64,000 nucleotides of DNA, taken from positions 3,038,501 to 3,102,500 of the forward strand of contig NZ_CP070353.1 in NCBI RefSeq assembly GCF_016919405.1, given 5' to 3'. This stretch comes from Ensifer sp. PDNC004. GTDB lineage: Bacteria > Pseudomonadota > Alphaproteobacteria > Rhizobiales > Rhizobiaceae. Of this stretch, positions 29,454 to 39,065 are shown piece by piece (the stretch's first letter is position 1; each line of letters opens with the position of its first letter). The notes below the pieces were generated by a model that did no database searches, had not been told where the DNA came from, and was given only the letters and a program-made list of their open reading frames with translations. A program made the position numbers and the translations under genes.

Positions 29454-29542
29454 AAACGGAATCCGGGAGTGCCGGGTCTTGTGTGCAGCGGGTTTCGGCA
29501 TCATATTTGTCCACAGGCATGCTGGAGCTCCGCAGCGGCGCC

Positions 29543-29621
29543 TGGGCGTGGAAGCTCATCTTCCAGGGCGATACTCGCCGCCCGACACCGTAACATCCAC
29601 CGGAGCTTGAATGAGGAAACA
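29543..29621 (+). ncRNA. Candidate ybhL leader RNA
   Basis: Just upstream of the Bax-inhibitor-1 (YbhL-type) gene there are two stacked small stems: TGGAAG/CTTCCA (5-nt loop) and GGCGA/TCGCC (3-nt loop). A single-stranded stretch with ATCCACCGGAGC precedes the ribosome-binding site. Known: a conserved leader RNA, ybhL, precedes these genes in alphaproteobacteria. I place it by position and stems; exact limits need the covariance model. Confidence 0.5.
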
Positions 29622-30368
29622 ATGGCTGATCTGAGAAATTACCAAACCCGAATGTCGCCCGCCGGCGCTCAGGCGGGTGCCGTGATTGACGAAGGCCTTC
29701 GCGCATACATGCTGAAGGTCTACAACCTGATGGCGCTTGGTCTGGCGATCACTGGCGTCGCGGCCTACCTGGCCTTCCAGATGGCGTTTTCGGATGGCCA
29801 GCTGACTGCCTTCGGTGCTGCGATCTACACGAGCCCGCTGAAGTGGGTGGTGATGCTGGCGCCGCTGGGACTCGTGTTCTTCATGAGCTTCCGCATCAAT
29901 AGCATGAGCGTTTCTGCCGCGCAGACGACGTTCTGGATCTATGCCGCCCTGATGGGCCTGTCGCTGTCGTCGATCTTCGTGATCTACACCGGCCAGAGCA
30001 TCGTTCAGACGTTCTTCGTGACCGCCGCTTCGTTCGGCGCCCTGTCGCTTTACGGCTACACCACGAAGAAGGACCTGTCCGGCATGGGCTCGTTCCTGAT
30101 TATGGGTCTGTTCGGCGTCATCATCGCGTCTATCGTCAACATCTTCCTCGGCTCTTCGGCGCTCGCCTTCGCGATCAGCGTGATCGGCGTGCTGATCTTC
30201 GCAGGCCTCACCGCCTACGACACGCAGAAGATCAAGGAAATGTACTTTGAAGCCGATGACAGCACCGTTGCCGGCCGCAAGGCGATCATGGGCGCGCTGA
30301 CGCTCTACCTCGACTTCATCAACCTGTTCATGTTCCTGCTCCAGTTCATGGGCAACCGGAACAACTAA
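29622..30368 (+). CDS. Bax inhibitor-1/YccA (YbhL-type) membrane protein
   Basis: A 248-residue protein from ATG 29622, with GAGGAA just upstream. It has seven hydrophobic segments after a 30-residue polar N-terminus. Typical sequences are YMLKVYNLMALGLAITGVAAY and LTAYDTQKIKEMY near the C-terminus, which contains the conserved Asp of the family pH sensor. Family members are inner-membrane proteins linked to proton/calcium leak and stress, and E. coli YccA modulates FtsH. A strong terminator follows. Confidence 0.95.
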   Translation: MADLRNYQTRMSPAGAQAGAVIDEGLRAYMLKVYNLMALGLAITGVAAYLAFQMAFSDGQLTAFGAAIYTSPLKWVVMLAPLGLVFFMSFRINSMSVSAAQTTFWIYAALMGLSLSSIFVIYTGQSIVQTFFVTAASFGALSLYGYTTKKDLSGMGSFLIMGLFGVIIASIVNIFLGSSALAFAISVIGVLIFAGLTAYDTQKIKEMYFEADDSTVAGRKAIMGALTLYLDFINLFMFLLQFMGNRNN

Positions 30369-30386
30369 GTCTGAACAGCGGACGGA

Positions 30387-30416
30387 AAAGGCGGCTTCGG
30401 CCGCCTTTTTTGTTTC
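30387..30416 (+). terminator. Intrinsic terminator after the Bax-inhibitor-1 gene
   Basis: Stem AAAAGGCGGC/GCCGCCTTTT with a TTCG tetraloop and a T-rich tail, 18 nt after the stop codon. Confidence 0.95.
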
Positions 30417-30490
30417 TTGAAGCAGCTTGAAAGCGTCCGGGCTCCGTGGGAGTGAAAGGACGACGAAACCTTGGGATCAAGTCTAAAGCC

Positions 30491-31045
30491 ATGTCCCTGA
30501 CCCTGCGCGACGCCACCCTGGCCGATCTTCCCGTCATCACCGAGATCTATCGCGAATCCGTGTTGCACGGCGTTGCGACCTACGAGATCAACCCGCCATC
30601 CGAAAAGGAGATGCGGGCCCGGTTCGAAACGATCATCGGCAACGGCTACCCTTATATGGTCGCGGTAGACGAGGGCGGGACGATCATAGGCTATGCCTAC
30701 GCATCCGGTTTCCGCACGCGCACGGCCTATCGTTTCCTGGTCGAGGATTCCATCTACCTGGCGCCGGAAGCCCGCGGCAAGGGCGCCGGCAAGGCGCTGC
30801 TGGTCGAACTCGTCCGGCGTTGCACGGAGCTCGGCTTCCGCCAGATGGTCGCGGTGATCGGTGGTGCCCATCCAGCCTCGATCGCCGTACACCGGTCGCT
30901 CGGCTTCGAACTCCAGGGCACGATGAAAGCGACCGGCTTCAAGCACGGCCGCTGGCTCGACACGACGATCATGCAACTCGCGCTTGGCGAGGGACAGGCG
31001 ACCGACCCGCCGGAAGACGTCTATCCGGACACGCTCTACCAGTGA
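30491..31045 (+). CDS. GNAT N-acetyltransferase, phosphinothricin/MnaT type
   Basis: A 184-residue protein. ATG 30491 (MSLTLRDATLADL) is the family-like start; an ATG 45 nt upstream lies in leader DNA. Conserved parts are the acetyl-CoA loop APEARGKGAGKALL, VAVIGGAHPASIAVHRSLGF and KHGRWLDTTIMQ, the signature of the phosphinothricin-acetyltransferase-like group (PAT/YncA). These acetylate methionine sulfone/sulfoximine, phosphinothricin or related amines. The natural substrate here is unknown. Confidence 0.9.
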   Translation: MSLTLRDATLADLPVITEIYRESVLHGVATYEINPPSEKEMRARFETIIGNGYPYMVAVDEGGTIIGYAYASGFRTRTAYRFLVEDSIYLAPEARGKGAGKALLVELVRRCTELGFRQMVAVIGGAHPASIAVHRSLGFELQGTMKATGFKHGRWLDTTIMQLALGEGQATDPPEDVYPDTLYQ

Positions 31046-31161
31046 TCGTCGCTTGCTGAAGGGTCTCGGTCGGCGAAGTGCGCTCGCAGCGCGGTAGCCA
31101 AATCGGGCCGTTGCCGCCTGTGACGTCGGCGTGCGTCCTGATGGCACCCTTTCCCGGGTGG

Positions 31162-31572
31162 TCAGGTTTCCACCAGCCTCAGCACCTTGTCGAACACCTT
31201 GAGCACCTGGGCGAGCTCGTGGCCGCGTTTCAGGATCGTGCCGTGAATGTTCAGCACGCTATAGGCGCCCTGTTTCGCGGCCAGTTTCGGGTTCTTCTCG
31301 ATCCGGTAGAGCGGCATTTCGCCCGAACGCTTGAACACCGAGAAGACCGCGCGGTCCCTCAAGTGGTCGATGGCGTAGTCCCGCCACTCGCCTTCGCCGA
31401 CCATGCGGCCGTAGACCCACAGGATCTGGTCCAGTTCGCGGCGATGGAAAGTGATGGGGGGAGCGTTCTTGGCGTTCTTGTATTCGTGAAGATCGACGAC
31501 CACTTCGGAAGTGGTCTCGCGCTGATGGCGCGCCTCGCCTTGCGGCAAATCCGGCTCATCGGTCATCGGCAA
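31162..31572 (-). CDS. DUF2794-family protein
   Basis: A 136-residue soluble, mixed-charge protein that matches the DUF2794 family of alphaproteobacteria (FHRRELDQILWVYGRMVGEGEWRDYAIDHLRD, AVFSVFKRSGEMPLYRIEKNP, NIHGTILKRGHEL). No signal peptide or membrane segment. Function is unknown. Start ATG 31572; the second ATG at 31566 is possible. It stands alone between convergent and same-strand neighbours. Confidence 0.85.
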   Translation of the reverse strand: MPMTDEPDLPQGEARHQRETTSEVVVDLHEYKNAKNAPPITFHRRELDQILWVYGRMVGEGEWRDYAIDHLRDRAVFSVFKRSGEMPLYRIEKNPKLAAKQGAYSVLNIHGTILKRGHELAQVLKVFDKVLRLVET

Positions 31573-31880
31573 TCCGGCCTTCTGTTGTGACAGAACGATT
31601 ACAGTGTGCCTGACACGAGCCGAAAAGCAAGCCGGAAGCCATGGGACGGTGAGGTCATTTCTTGCCTCTGCCCCATTTCAGTCAAACCGGCGCCCCAATT
31701 CATCGCAAAACTCGCGGGCGCTGACGGACAGAGTCGTTGCCACCGTATGTCCGGTCAGATCGTCATGCTGCGGGAGTTCACCGAACGCAGTTATGGCCGG
31801 TTCGGTCCGGTAACTTCGAACCCTCAGCCCCAGCCCCTCGATGCTGCCGGGCCGAACCAACCCCTTGGGCTTCGCCGTCC
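31573..31880. other. 308-nt region between DUF2794 and DUF1223 genes
   Basis: It holds the DUF2794 promoter. On the minus strand a frame stays open from inside the DUF1223 gene to a stop at 31678. Its last 65 or so codons read like protein (GLGLRVRSYRTEPAITAF, then SVSAREFCDELGRRF) but have no start of their own. They may be the decayed end of a regulator-like gene, or chance. Confidence 0.3.
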
Positions 31881-32654
31881 CTACAATTTGCCCTGAGGGC
31901 CGGCGAGCACGGCCGCAGCGCCGATGATGGCGCCCGGCGTTTCCTTGTCCTTCATCGATTGCAGCAGGATCGCGCAGCCGCTGTTTCCGGGGCGCTCGGT
32001 CAGCACCGTCGCCGGCAGCGTGAAGGTCGCAGGCTGGCCGTCCCACATGCCGATCGTCTGAATGTCACGCACCGCATGCCAATAGGGGACTTCCTTGCCG
32101 CTGTTTTCCCCCTTTTCCATCTTCACGATCTTGGCGCGATCGAAATAGACGACGACGACATTGGCCTTGCCGATACCGCTGCCGACGGTGATTTGGATTT
32201 CTTCACCAAGGATCTTGGCGTCGACGGGAACGGCAAGCCCCTTGCCTTCCGCCTTCATCGTTTCCAGCCGCGTCTTGATTGCCTGCAGGTTGCCGCCGTT
32301 CAAATGGTCGCGGCCATTCAGGATCGCCTGCGGCGTGTAGACGCCGTTGCGACCGAGCATGCGCGCATAGGCATATTGCCGCTCGGTGTTTTCCTTCGAT
32401 GCCAGCGTGTCGGCCCAGCCGAGATAGTTCCAGTAGTCGACGTGATAGGCGAGCGCCACCACATCGCCTTCGTCGACCAGCGACTTCAGCGCCGCATCCG
32501 CCGGCGGACAGGACGAGCAGCCCTGGCTGGTGAACAGTTCGACAACGCCCTTGACCGCCTGTTTCTCCTGCGCCACGACGGGTGTAGTGGCGGCTGCGAG
32601 CAGCCCGAGAGCCAGCGCAACAGGACGAATGAAAGAACGGTCTGCGGATGTCAT
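31881..32654 (-). CDS. DUF1223-family secreted thioredoxin-like protein
   Basis: A 257-residue protein with a signal peptide (about 29 residues, ending TTPVVAQE). A thioredoxin-like start follows: VVELFTSQGCSSCPPADAAL with a CxxC pair at Cys46/Cys49. Then VDYWNYLGWADTLAS and RQYAYARMLGRNGVYTPQAILNG, all typical of DUF1223. A periplasmic disulfide or redox role is inferred from the fold, but the CxxC partner protein is not known. It is monocistronic. Confidence 0.88.
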   Translation of the reverse strand: MTSADRSFIRPVALALGLLAAATTPVVAQEKQAVKGVVELFTSQGCSSCPPADAALKSLVDEGDVVALAYHVDYWNYLGWADTLASKENTERQYAYARMLGRNGVYTPQAILNGRDHLNGGNLQAIKTRLETMKAEGKGLAVPVDAKILGEEIQITVGSGIGKANVVVVYFDRAKIVKMEKGENSGKEVPYWHAVRDIQTIGMWDGQPATFTLPATVLTERPGNSGCAILLQSMKDKETPGAIIGAAAVLAGPQGKL

Positions 32655-32797
32655 GGCGTCACTTCGTTACCGGCCGTCGGCCTACTCCTTGTGGGGGAGT
32701 TCACTACATACGACGCCCCTGCATCAACGGGAAGTCACGTTGGAGTGAGGTGGCAAGTGAGTGCGATCCAGCAGCCGGATCGCGGCAGTTGCACCTC

Positions 32798-32836
32798 AAA
32801 GAAAGAGCCGGGGCGCCTGTCGGCGTCCCGGCTCCA
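32798..32836 (-). terminator. Intrinsic terminator after acnA
   Basis: On the minus strand AGCCGGGACGCC pairs with GGCGCCCCGGCT (one mismatch) around a 4-nt loop and is followed by CTTTCTTT, 24 nt after the acnA stop. Confidence 0.85.
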
Positions 32837-32859
32837 GAGCCTTGTCTGCGCTCGCGCGA

Positions 32860-35550
32860 TTAAGCGGCGAGGTCGCGCAGAACCGTCTGCAGGATGCCGC
32901 CGTTGTTGACGTAGGTCACTTCATCGAGCGTATCGATACGGCAGACCAGCGGCACGTCCTTCACGCTGCCGTCGCCATAGGTGACCTTGGCAACGCGCTT
33001 TTCGCGCGGCTGTACGTTGGCGAGGTTTTCGATGGTGACGATCTCATCGCCCTTGAGGCCCAGCGATTCCCAGGTCGTGCCTTCCTCGAAGACGAAGGGA
33101 ATGACGCCCATGCCGACGAGGTTCGAGCGGTGGATACGCTCGAAGGACTGCGCAATGACGGCCTTGACGCCGAGCAGGTTGGTGCCCTTGGCAGCCCAGT
33201 CGCGCGACGAGCCGTTGCCGTATTCGACGCCGGCGAAGATGACGAGCGGAACGCCCTCTTCCTTGTACTGCATGGCGGCGTCGTAGATCGACATCTCTTC
33301 CTTCGACGGATAGTGGATGGTGTAGCCACCTTCCTTGCCGTTCGGGCCGAGCATGTGGTTGCGGATGCGGATGTTGGCAAACGTGCCGCGCATCATCACC
33401 TCATGGTTGCCACGACGCGTACCGTACTGGTTGAAGTCGGCAACGCCGACGCCATGACCGATGAGGTAGGCACCAGCCGGCGAGGCAGCCTTGATCGAAC
33501 CGGCCGGCGAAATGTGGTCGGTGGTGATCTTGTCGCCGAAGAGACCAAGCACGCGGGCGCCCTTGATGTCGGAGATGCCCGAACCGGACTTGCCCATGCC
33601 GACGAAGTAGGGCGGGTTCTGGACGTAGGTCGAACCATCGTCCCAGGCGTAGGTCTGGCCCGGAGGAACCTGAACGGCCTGCCAGTTTTCGTCGCCCTTG
33701 AACACGTCGGCGTACTTGGTCGCGTAGAGTTCGCGGGTGACGTACTTGAAGATGAACTCCTGGATTTCCTTGGAGGTCGGCCAGATGTCCTTGAGGAAGA
33801 CCGGCTTGCCGTCCTTGTCTTCGCCGAGCGGCTCGCTGGTCAGGTCCTTCTGGACGGAACCTGCAAGCGCGTAGGCGACGACGAGCGGCGGCGAGGCGAG
33901 GTAGTTCGCCTGGACGTCCGGCGAGATACGGCCTTCGAAGTTACGGTTGCCCGAGAGAACGCCGGCGGCGATCAGGCCCTTGTCGTTGATCGTCTTCGAG
34001 ATCGGCGCCGGCAGCGGGCCGGAGTTGCCGATGCAGGTCGTGCAGCCGAAGCCGACGAGGTTGAAGCCGAGCGCGTCGAGGTCCTTCTGCAGGCCAGACT
34101 TGGCGAGGTATTCGCCGACGACCTGCGATCCCGGTGCGAGCGAGGTTTTGACCCACGGCTTGGACTTCAGGCCCTTGGCGACCGCGTTGCGGGCGAGAAG
34201 GCCGGCAGCGATCAGGACCGACGGGTTGGAGGTGTTGGTGCACGACGTGATCGCAGCGATGGCAACGTCGCCATGGCCGAGATCGAAATCGGTGCCTTCG
34301 ACGGCGTAGCGGTTCGAAAGCTGGCCCGGCTTCTTGTAGTCGCCTTCAAGTGCGGTGGCGAAGCCCGAGGCGATGTTTTCGAGCGGGATGCGGCCTTCCG
34401 GACGCTTAGGACCAGCCATGGCCGGAACGACGTCGCCGAGGTCGAGTTCGAGCGTGTCGGTGAAGACGAGCTCGGAACCGTCACCGTCGCGCCACATGCC
34501 CTGCGCCTTGGAATAGGCTTCGACGAGAGCGATGCGGCTCTCTTCGCGGCCGGACATGGTGAGGTAGTTGATGGTTTCGCTGTCGACCGGGAAGAAGCCG
34601 CAGGTCGCGCCGTATTCCGGGCCCATGTTGCCGATGGTGGCGCGGTCGGCGAGCGTCATGTTGTCGAGGCCCGGGCCGAAGAATTCGACGAACTTCGAGA
34701 CAACGCCCTTCTTGCGCAGCATCTGGACGACCATGAGCACGAGGTCGGTCGCGGTAACGCCTTCCTTGAGCTTGCCGGTCAGCTTGAAGCCGATGACCTC
34801 GGGCAGAAGCATGGAGACCGGCTGGCCGAGCATCGCGGCTTCCGCCTCGATACCGCCGACGCCCCAGCCGAGAACGCCGAGACCGTTGATCATGGTGGTG
34901 TGGCTGTCGGTGCCGACGCAGGTATCCGGGTAGGCGGTGATCTCGCCATCTTCTTCACGGGTCCAGACGGTCTGGCCCAGATACTCCAGATTGACCTGGT
35001 GACAGATGCCGGTGCCCGGAGGCACGACGCGGAAGTTCTTGAATGCCTGCTGGCCCCACTTCAGGAAGCGGTAGCGCTCGCCGTTGCGCTCGTATTCGAG
35101 TTCGACGTTGCGGGCAAAGGCGTTCGGCGTGCCGAATTCGTCGACGATGACCGAGTGGTCGATGACGAGGTCGACGGGAACGAGCGGGTTGATCTTCTCC
35201 GGGTCGCCGCCGAGCGAGACCATGGCGTCGCGCATCGCGGCGAGGTCGACGACGGCCGGAACGCCGGTGAAGTCCTGCATCAGCACGCGGGCCGGACGGT
35301 AGGCGATCTCGTTTTCAGCCGTGCCCTTGTCGTTGAGCCAGGCGGCAATGTTCTCGATGTCCTTCTTGGTGACGGAGCGGCCATCTTCGTTGCGCAGCAG
35401 GTTCTCGAGCAGAACCTTCATCGAGTAGGGAAGCTTGGATACGCCGGCGAGACCGTTCGCCTCAGCCTTGGGCAGGCTGTAATAGACGTAGTCCACACCG
35501 TTGACGGTGAGCGTGGAGCGACAATTGAAGCTATCTAGGGACTTGGACAC
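32860..35550 (-). CDS. acnA: Aconitate hydratase A
   Basis: An 896-residue enzyme of full AcnA/IRP length. [4Fe-4S] ligands are in [11 protein letters not shown] and [11 protein letters not shown]. The C-terminal swivel domain contains [14 protein letters not shown] with substrate-binding Ser/Arg. It interconverts citrate and isocitrate in the TCA cycle. Known from other bacteria: the apo-form can bind mRNA. It is monocistronic with a terminator, and divergent from ccmA over 270 nt. A TGGAA-N5-TTCCA palindrome at 35659-35673 in that gap might be a regulator site, as rhizobial acnA is iron-regulated in several species. Confidence 0.97.
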   Translation of the reverse strand: MSKSLDSFNCRSTLTVNGVDYVYYSLPKAEANGLAGVSKLPYSMKVLLENLLRNEDGRSVTKKDIENIAAWLNDKGTAENEIAYRPARVLMQDFTGVPAVVDLAAMRDAMVSLGGDPEKINPLVPVDLVIDHSVIVDEFGTPNAFARNVELEYERNGERYRFLKWGQQAFKNFRVVPPGTGICHQVNLEYLGQTVWTREEDGEITAYPDTCVGTDSHTTMINGLGVLGWGVGGIEAEAAMLGQPVSMLLPEVIGFKLTGKLKEGVTATDLVLMVVQMLRKKGVVSKFVEFFGPGLDNMTLADRATIGNMGPEYGATCGFFPVDSETINYLTMSGREESRIALVEAYSKAQGMWRDGDGSELVFTDTLELDLGDVVPAMAGPKRPEGRIPLENIASGFATALEGDYKKPGQLSNRYAVEGTDFDLGHGDVAIAAITSCTNTSNPSVLIAAGLLARNAVAKGLKSKPWVKTSLAPGSQVVGEYLAKSGLQKDLDALGFNLVGFGCTTCIGNSGPLPAPISKTINDKGLIAAGVLSGNRNFEGRISPDVQANYLASPPLVVAYALAGSVQKDLTSEPLGEDKDGKPVFLKDIWPTSKEIQEFIFKYVTRELYATKYADVFKGDENWQAVQVPPGQTYAWDDGSTYVQNPPYFVGMGKSGSGISDIKGARVLGLFGDKITTDHISPAGSIKAASPAGAYLIGHGVGVADFNQYGTRRGNHEVMMRGTFANIRIRNHMLGPNGKEGGYTIHYPSKEEMSIYDAAMQYKEEGVPLVIFAGVEYGNGSSRDWAAKGTNLLGVKAVIAQSFERIHRSNLVGMGVIPFVFEEGTTWESLGLKGDEIVTIENLANVQPREKRVAKVTYGDGSVKDVPLVCRIDTLDEVTYVNNGGILQTVLRDLAA

Positions 35551-35820
35551 TGGATAATACCCCGTTCCGTCTGATCGCCAAAAACTGACGTACGAACGCC
35601 CGAGCGCCTGTGAAGCGCGAATTGGGATGCGGGTGCGGCCATTTCCGCTGTCCGTACGTGGAAAATCATTCCATGTTCGGCGCTAGGATGAAATTCACGC
35701 CGACCGCTGGCGTGTTGGCCGCCTTATAGATAATTTCTCCAAAACGTGCCAGAGCAACGAAGGTCGAAAGGGGACTTTTTTTGCCCTGCGACAAAGAGAG
35801 TGAAGGGAAGCTGATAGTTC

Positions 35821-36471
35821 ATGCGCCTCATGGCTGAAGGGTTGAGCGCGAAGCGCGGTGAGGATCTGATTTTTAACGATATTTCCTTTGTTCTCGGCGC
35901 CTTCGAAGCCCTTGTCGTGACAGGCCCGAACGGGTCGGGAAAGTCGACTTTGCTGCGGGTTCTGGCGGGGTTGTTGAGGCCCGAAAGCGGGCATCTGAAA
36001 CTTGAGAATGCCCCCCCGGAAATAGCCCATCCATCCGAGATCAGCCACTATCTCGGACACCGCAACGCGATGAAGCGCGAACTGACCGTCGCGGAAAATC
36101 TCTCCTTCTGGCGGGACTTCATGGGTGATTCACCAGGAGGGAAGGGCGCGACGCTCACCGAGGCCGTCGAAGCGGTCGGCTTGCCGGATATCGCTCATCT
36201 GCCCTTCGGCTATCTCTCGGCCGGACAGCAGCGGCGCATGGCGATGGCGAAGCTGCTCATTGCCTATCGGCCGATCTGGATCCTCGACGAGCCGACAGCA
36301 GCCCTTGACGCCGGCGCCGACCGGCTGTTTGCCGACCTGGTGAAGGCGCATCTTGGCAAGGGCGGCATCGTCATTGCGGCGACCCACCAGCCGCTCGGGC
36401 TCGACCGCACGAAGGAACTGCACATGACGGGGTTCGAGCATCTGGCGGGAGACCACTGGCATGATGCATAG
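35821..36471 (+). CDS. ccmA: Cytochrome c maturation ABC ATPase CcmA
   Basis: A 216-residue short ABC ATPase: Walker A GPNGSGKST (about 39-47), signature LSAGQQRRMAMAKL (the SAGQ form is typical for CcmA), Walker B WILDEPTAALD, switch ATHQPL. With CcmB it forms the complex that releases holo-CcmE after heme loading by CcmC. It is first in the cluster ccmA-B-C-D-G, divergent from acnA. The first ATG is used; MAEGLSAKR four codons on is a second option. Confidence 0.96.
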   Translation: MRLMAEGLSAKRGEDLIFNDISFVLGAFEALVVTGPNGSGKSTLLRVLAGLLRPESGHLKLENAPPEIAHPSEISHYLGHRNAMKRELTVAENLSFWRDFMGDSPGGKGATLTEAVEAVGLPDIAHLPFGYLSAGQQRRMAMAKLLIAYRPIWILDEPTAALDAGADRLFADLVKAHLGKGGIVIAATHQPLGLDRTKELHMTGFEHLAGDHWHDA

Positions 36472-36534
36472 GGACGCGATGCCTGGACGCCCATTGCCGG
36501 AAAACGCGCCCGTGCCCAGCCGGACACTGCCGCT

Positions 36535-37194
36535 ATGATCGCGCTCTTCTTCCGCGATCTCAAGCTGTCGATCCGCGCCGGCGGCGGGGCGATGATCGGC
36601 GTGCTCTTTTTCATGACGGTGGTGGCGGTCATTCCCTTCGGCGTCGGTCCGGACCTGAACCTGCTTTCGCGCATCGGACCCGCCATTCTCTGGATTGGGG
36701 CGCTGCTCGCCTCGCTGCTCGGACTCGACCGGCTGTTCCAGGCCGAGCGCGACGACGGCTCGCTCGACCTGATGCTGATGCAGGAAACGCCGCTGCTTGC
36801 CACCGTCTTCGTCAAATGCGCGGCCCATTGGGCGGCGACCGGCCTGCCGCTGGTGATCGCCTCGCCGTTGCTCGGGCTCTTCATGAACATGAGCGAGATC
36901 GCCATCGGCGCCACCATGCTGACGCTTCTGATCGGCACGCCGGCGATCACCTTCATCGGTGCAGTGGGTGCTGCCGTTGCCGTGTCGCTGCCGCGTGGGG
37001 GGCTGCTGGTATCGATCCTGGTGCTGCCGCTGGCGATCCCGGTGCTGATCTTCGGTGTCAGCGCCGTCTATGCGGCGATCGAGGATCCGGCCCCGTTCCT
37101 GCCGCCATTGATGATCCTTGCGGCGATCACCCTGTTCTTCGCCGTCATCGGCCCGGTCGCCGCCGCTGCCGCCCTTCGGCACGCGTCCGATTGA
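36535..37194 (+). CDS. ccmB: Cytochrome c maturation permease CcmB
   Basis: A 219-residue inner-membrane protein with six hydrophobic segments and the CcmB signature FQAERDDGSLDLMLMQETPL. It pairs with CcmA. It starts 63 nt after ccmA with no strong ribosome-binding site. The 164-nt gap to ccmC contains a small palindrome TGTTC-AGATC-GAACA (37255-37269) and may carry a separate promoter. Confidence 0.96.
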   Translation: MIALFFRDLKLSIRAGGGAMIGVLFFMTVVAVIPFGVGPDLNLLSRIGPAILWIGALLASLLGLDRLFQAERDDGSLDLMLMQETPLLATVFVKCAAHWAATGLPLVIASPLLGLFMNMSEIAIGATMLTLLIGTPAITFIGAVGAAVAVSLPRGGLLVSILVLPLAIPVLIFGVSAVYAAIEDPAPFLPPLMILAAITLFFAVIGPVAAAAALRHASD

Positions 37195-37358
37195 CGCAAT
37201 CGCGCCAGAACGGGCGAAAGTGTTTGCGGCGTTCCCATGGATTTGGCGCTAAACTGTTCAGATCGAACACATTTATGGTCCGCGCTCCAACTCGATCGTG
37301 ATCGGGCGATTGACGCGGATCAATTGCAGCCGGGCGCCTTAAGCGTTAAAGAGCCAAC

Positions 37359-38129
37359 ATGAGCGAAAACAGCCTGGCCATCCGCAAATTCAGCGATCTC
37401 GCCAACCCGACGCGGTTCCTGGCGCTGGCCGACCGTCTGCTGCCCTGGCTCGCCGGGCTGACGGCGCTGTTCTTCGTTGCCGGCCTCTGGCTTTCCTTCA
37501 CGACGGAAGGCGACTACCAGCAGGGCGAGACGGTGCGCATCATGTATGTGCACGTGCCGGCCGCCTGGCTGTCGATGATGTGTTATTCGGTGATGGCGCT
37601 CGCCGCCCTCGGTACGCTCGTCTGGCGCCATCCGCTTGCCGACGTCTCCTCGCGCGCAGCAGCGCCGATCGGTGCCTGTTTCACCTTCCTGGCGCTCGTC
37701 ACCGGCTCGCTCTGGGGCAAGCCGATGTGGGGCACCTGGTGGGTCTGGGACGCGCGGCTGACCTCGGTCTTCGTGCTGTTTCTCATGTATCTCGGGTTGA
37801 TGGCGCTCAACCGCGCGATCGACGATCCCGCCCGGTCCTCCAAGGTTTCGGCCATTCTGGTCCTGGTCGGCTTCGTCAACATCCCGATCATCAAGTTCTC
37901 GGTCGAATGGTGGAACACGCTGCACCAGCCGGCGAGCGTCATGCGGCTCGACGGGCCGACGATCGATCCGGAGTTCCTGCGACCGCTGATCGTGATGGCG
38001 ATCGCATTTACGCTGCTGTTCTTCACGCTGCACATCGCCGCCATGCGCAACGAGATCCTGCGCCGGCGCGTGATCGCGCTGAGGCGGCTTGCCGCGCGTG
38101 CGGCCGGCCGGGGAGCCCGCACGAAATGA
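37359..38129 (+). CDS. ccmC: Heme lyase/transporter CcmC
   Basis: A 256-residue six-helix membrane protein with the tryptophan-rich heme-handling motif WGKPMWGTWWVWDARLTS and conserved His in VHVPAAW and WWNTLHQPAS. It presents heme to CcmE in the periplasm. Its stop overlaps the ATG of ccmD (ATGA), giving translational coupling. Confidence 0.97.
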   Translation: MSENSLAIRKFSDLANPTRFLALADRLLPWLAGLTALFFVAGLWLSFTTEGDYQQGETVRIMYVHVPAAWLSMMCYSVMALAALGTLVWRHPLADVSSRAAAPIGACFTFLALVTGSLWGKPMWGTWWVWDARLTSVFVLFLMYLGLMALNRAIDDPARSSKVSAILVLVGFVNIPIIKFSVEWWNTLHQPASVMRLDGPTIDPEFLRPLIVMAIAFTLLFFTLHIAAMRNEILRRRVIALRRLAARAAGRGARTK

Positions 38130-38302
38130 TGAGCCACGCCGCCTACGTCTTTACGAGCTACGGGATTGCGACGCTGACGGTGCTCGGGCTGATCGCCTGG
38201 GTCGTCCTCGACGGTCGCGCCCGCCGTCGCGAACTGGCTGAACTCGAGGCTTCCGGCATTCGCCGACGCTCGGCCGGTCAGGGCCCGGGAGAAACGCCAT
38301 GA
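38126..38302 (+). CDS. ccmD: Heme exporter protein CcmD (small)
   Basis: A 58-residue protein with one membrane segment (YGIATLTVLGLIAWVVLDG) followed by a basic cytoplasmic stretch (RARRREL), the standard CcmD layout (N-out, single helix). It starts at ATG 38126, overlapping the ccmC stop, or at the next codon. Its stop overlaps ccmG in the same way. CcmD is needed to release holo-CcmE from CcmABC. Confidence 0.93.
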   Translation: MMSHAAYVFTSYGIATLTVLGLIAWVVLDGRARRRELAELEASGIRRRSAGQGPGETP

Positions 38303-38907
38303 GAAACATCCCCGCTCCGCGCGGAGAGGAGCGCAAGCCCGGGCCGATGCGCTTCGTGCTGGCGGCGTTGCCGCTGATCATCTTCGCCGGGCTTGCAGCG
38401 ATCTTCTGGAGCCAGCTCAACTCCGGCAAGGACGTGAGCGAAATCCCCTCGGCGCTGATCGGCACCAAGGCCCCGAAGCTCGACATGCCGGTGCTCGAAG
38501 GCGCGACCCGTGACGGCCAGCCGATGCCGGCTTTGACCGATCAGGCGATCAAGGGCAAGCTGACGCTCGTCAACGTCTGGGCCTCCTGGTGTGTGCCGTG
38601 CCGGCAGGAGCACCCCTTTATCCTGGAACTGTCGAAGGATCCGCGGCTGACCGTCGTCGGCATCAACTACAAGGACCAGAACGAAAACGCGCTCAGGTTC
38701 CTCGGTGAGCTCGGCAATCCCTTCTCAGCCATCGGCGTCGATCCGCGCGGCAAGGCGGCGATCGACTGGGGCGTCTACGGTATTCCGGAGTCCTATCTCG
38801 TCGGCGCTGACGGCACGATCCTCTACAAGCGCGTCGGCCCGTTCGACGAAAACAGCGTGAAAACCGGTCTGCTGCCGGCGATCGAGAAGGCGACTGCGGG
38901 TTCGTAA
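38299..38907 (+). CDS. ccmG: Thiol:disulfide interchange protein CcmG/CycY (DsbE)
   Basis: A 202-residue protein with one N-terminal membrane anchor (about 18-38) and a periplasmic thioredoxin domain. The active site is WCVPC with Cys98/Cys101, with the cis-Pro loop GVYGIPESYLV. It reduces apocytochrome c CxxCH thiols before heme attachment. The ATG overlaps the ccmD stop. It is the last gene of the cluster; ccmEFH are not in the window. Confidence 0.96.
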   Translation: MRNIPAPRGEERKPGPMRFVLAALPLIIFAGLAAIFWSQLNSGKDVSEIPSALIGTKAPKLDMPVLEGATRDGQPMPALTDQAIKGKLTLVNVWASWCVPCRQEHPFILELSKDPRLTVVGINYKDQNENALRFLGELGNPFSAIGVDPRGKAAIDWGVYGIPESYLVGADGTILYKRVGPFDENSVKTGLLPAIEKATAGS

Positions 38908-39065
38908 CCGCTCCCGGCATTGGCTCTTGATTCGGACGGTGAGGGTATTGTTCCTCATCCGCCTGCCGGCATCTTCTCCCCGCTTGTAAGCAAAAGGTCG
39001 GGGCGCGGAATGAGAGGCAAATCATCCGCGCGGATGTGGGCCGCAACGCCGCCGGGCGAACTCGG

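Noticed and set aside
32761..35538. 925-codon open frame antisense to acnA
   Set aside because: It is a mirror of the GC-rich codon pattern of acnA, with Asp/Val/Arg-rich nonsense sequence and no motifs; acnA is certain on the other strand.
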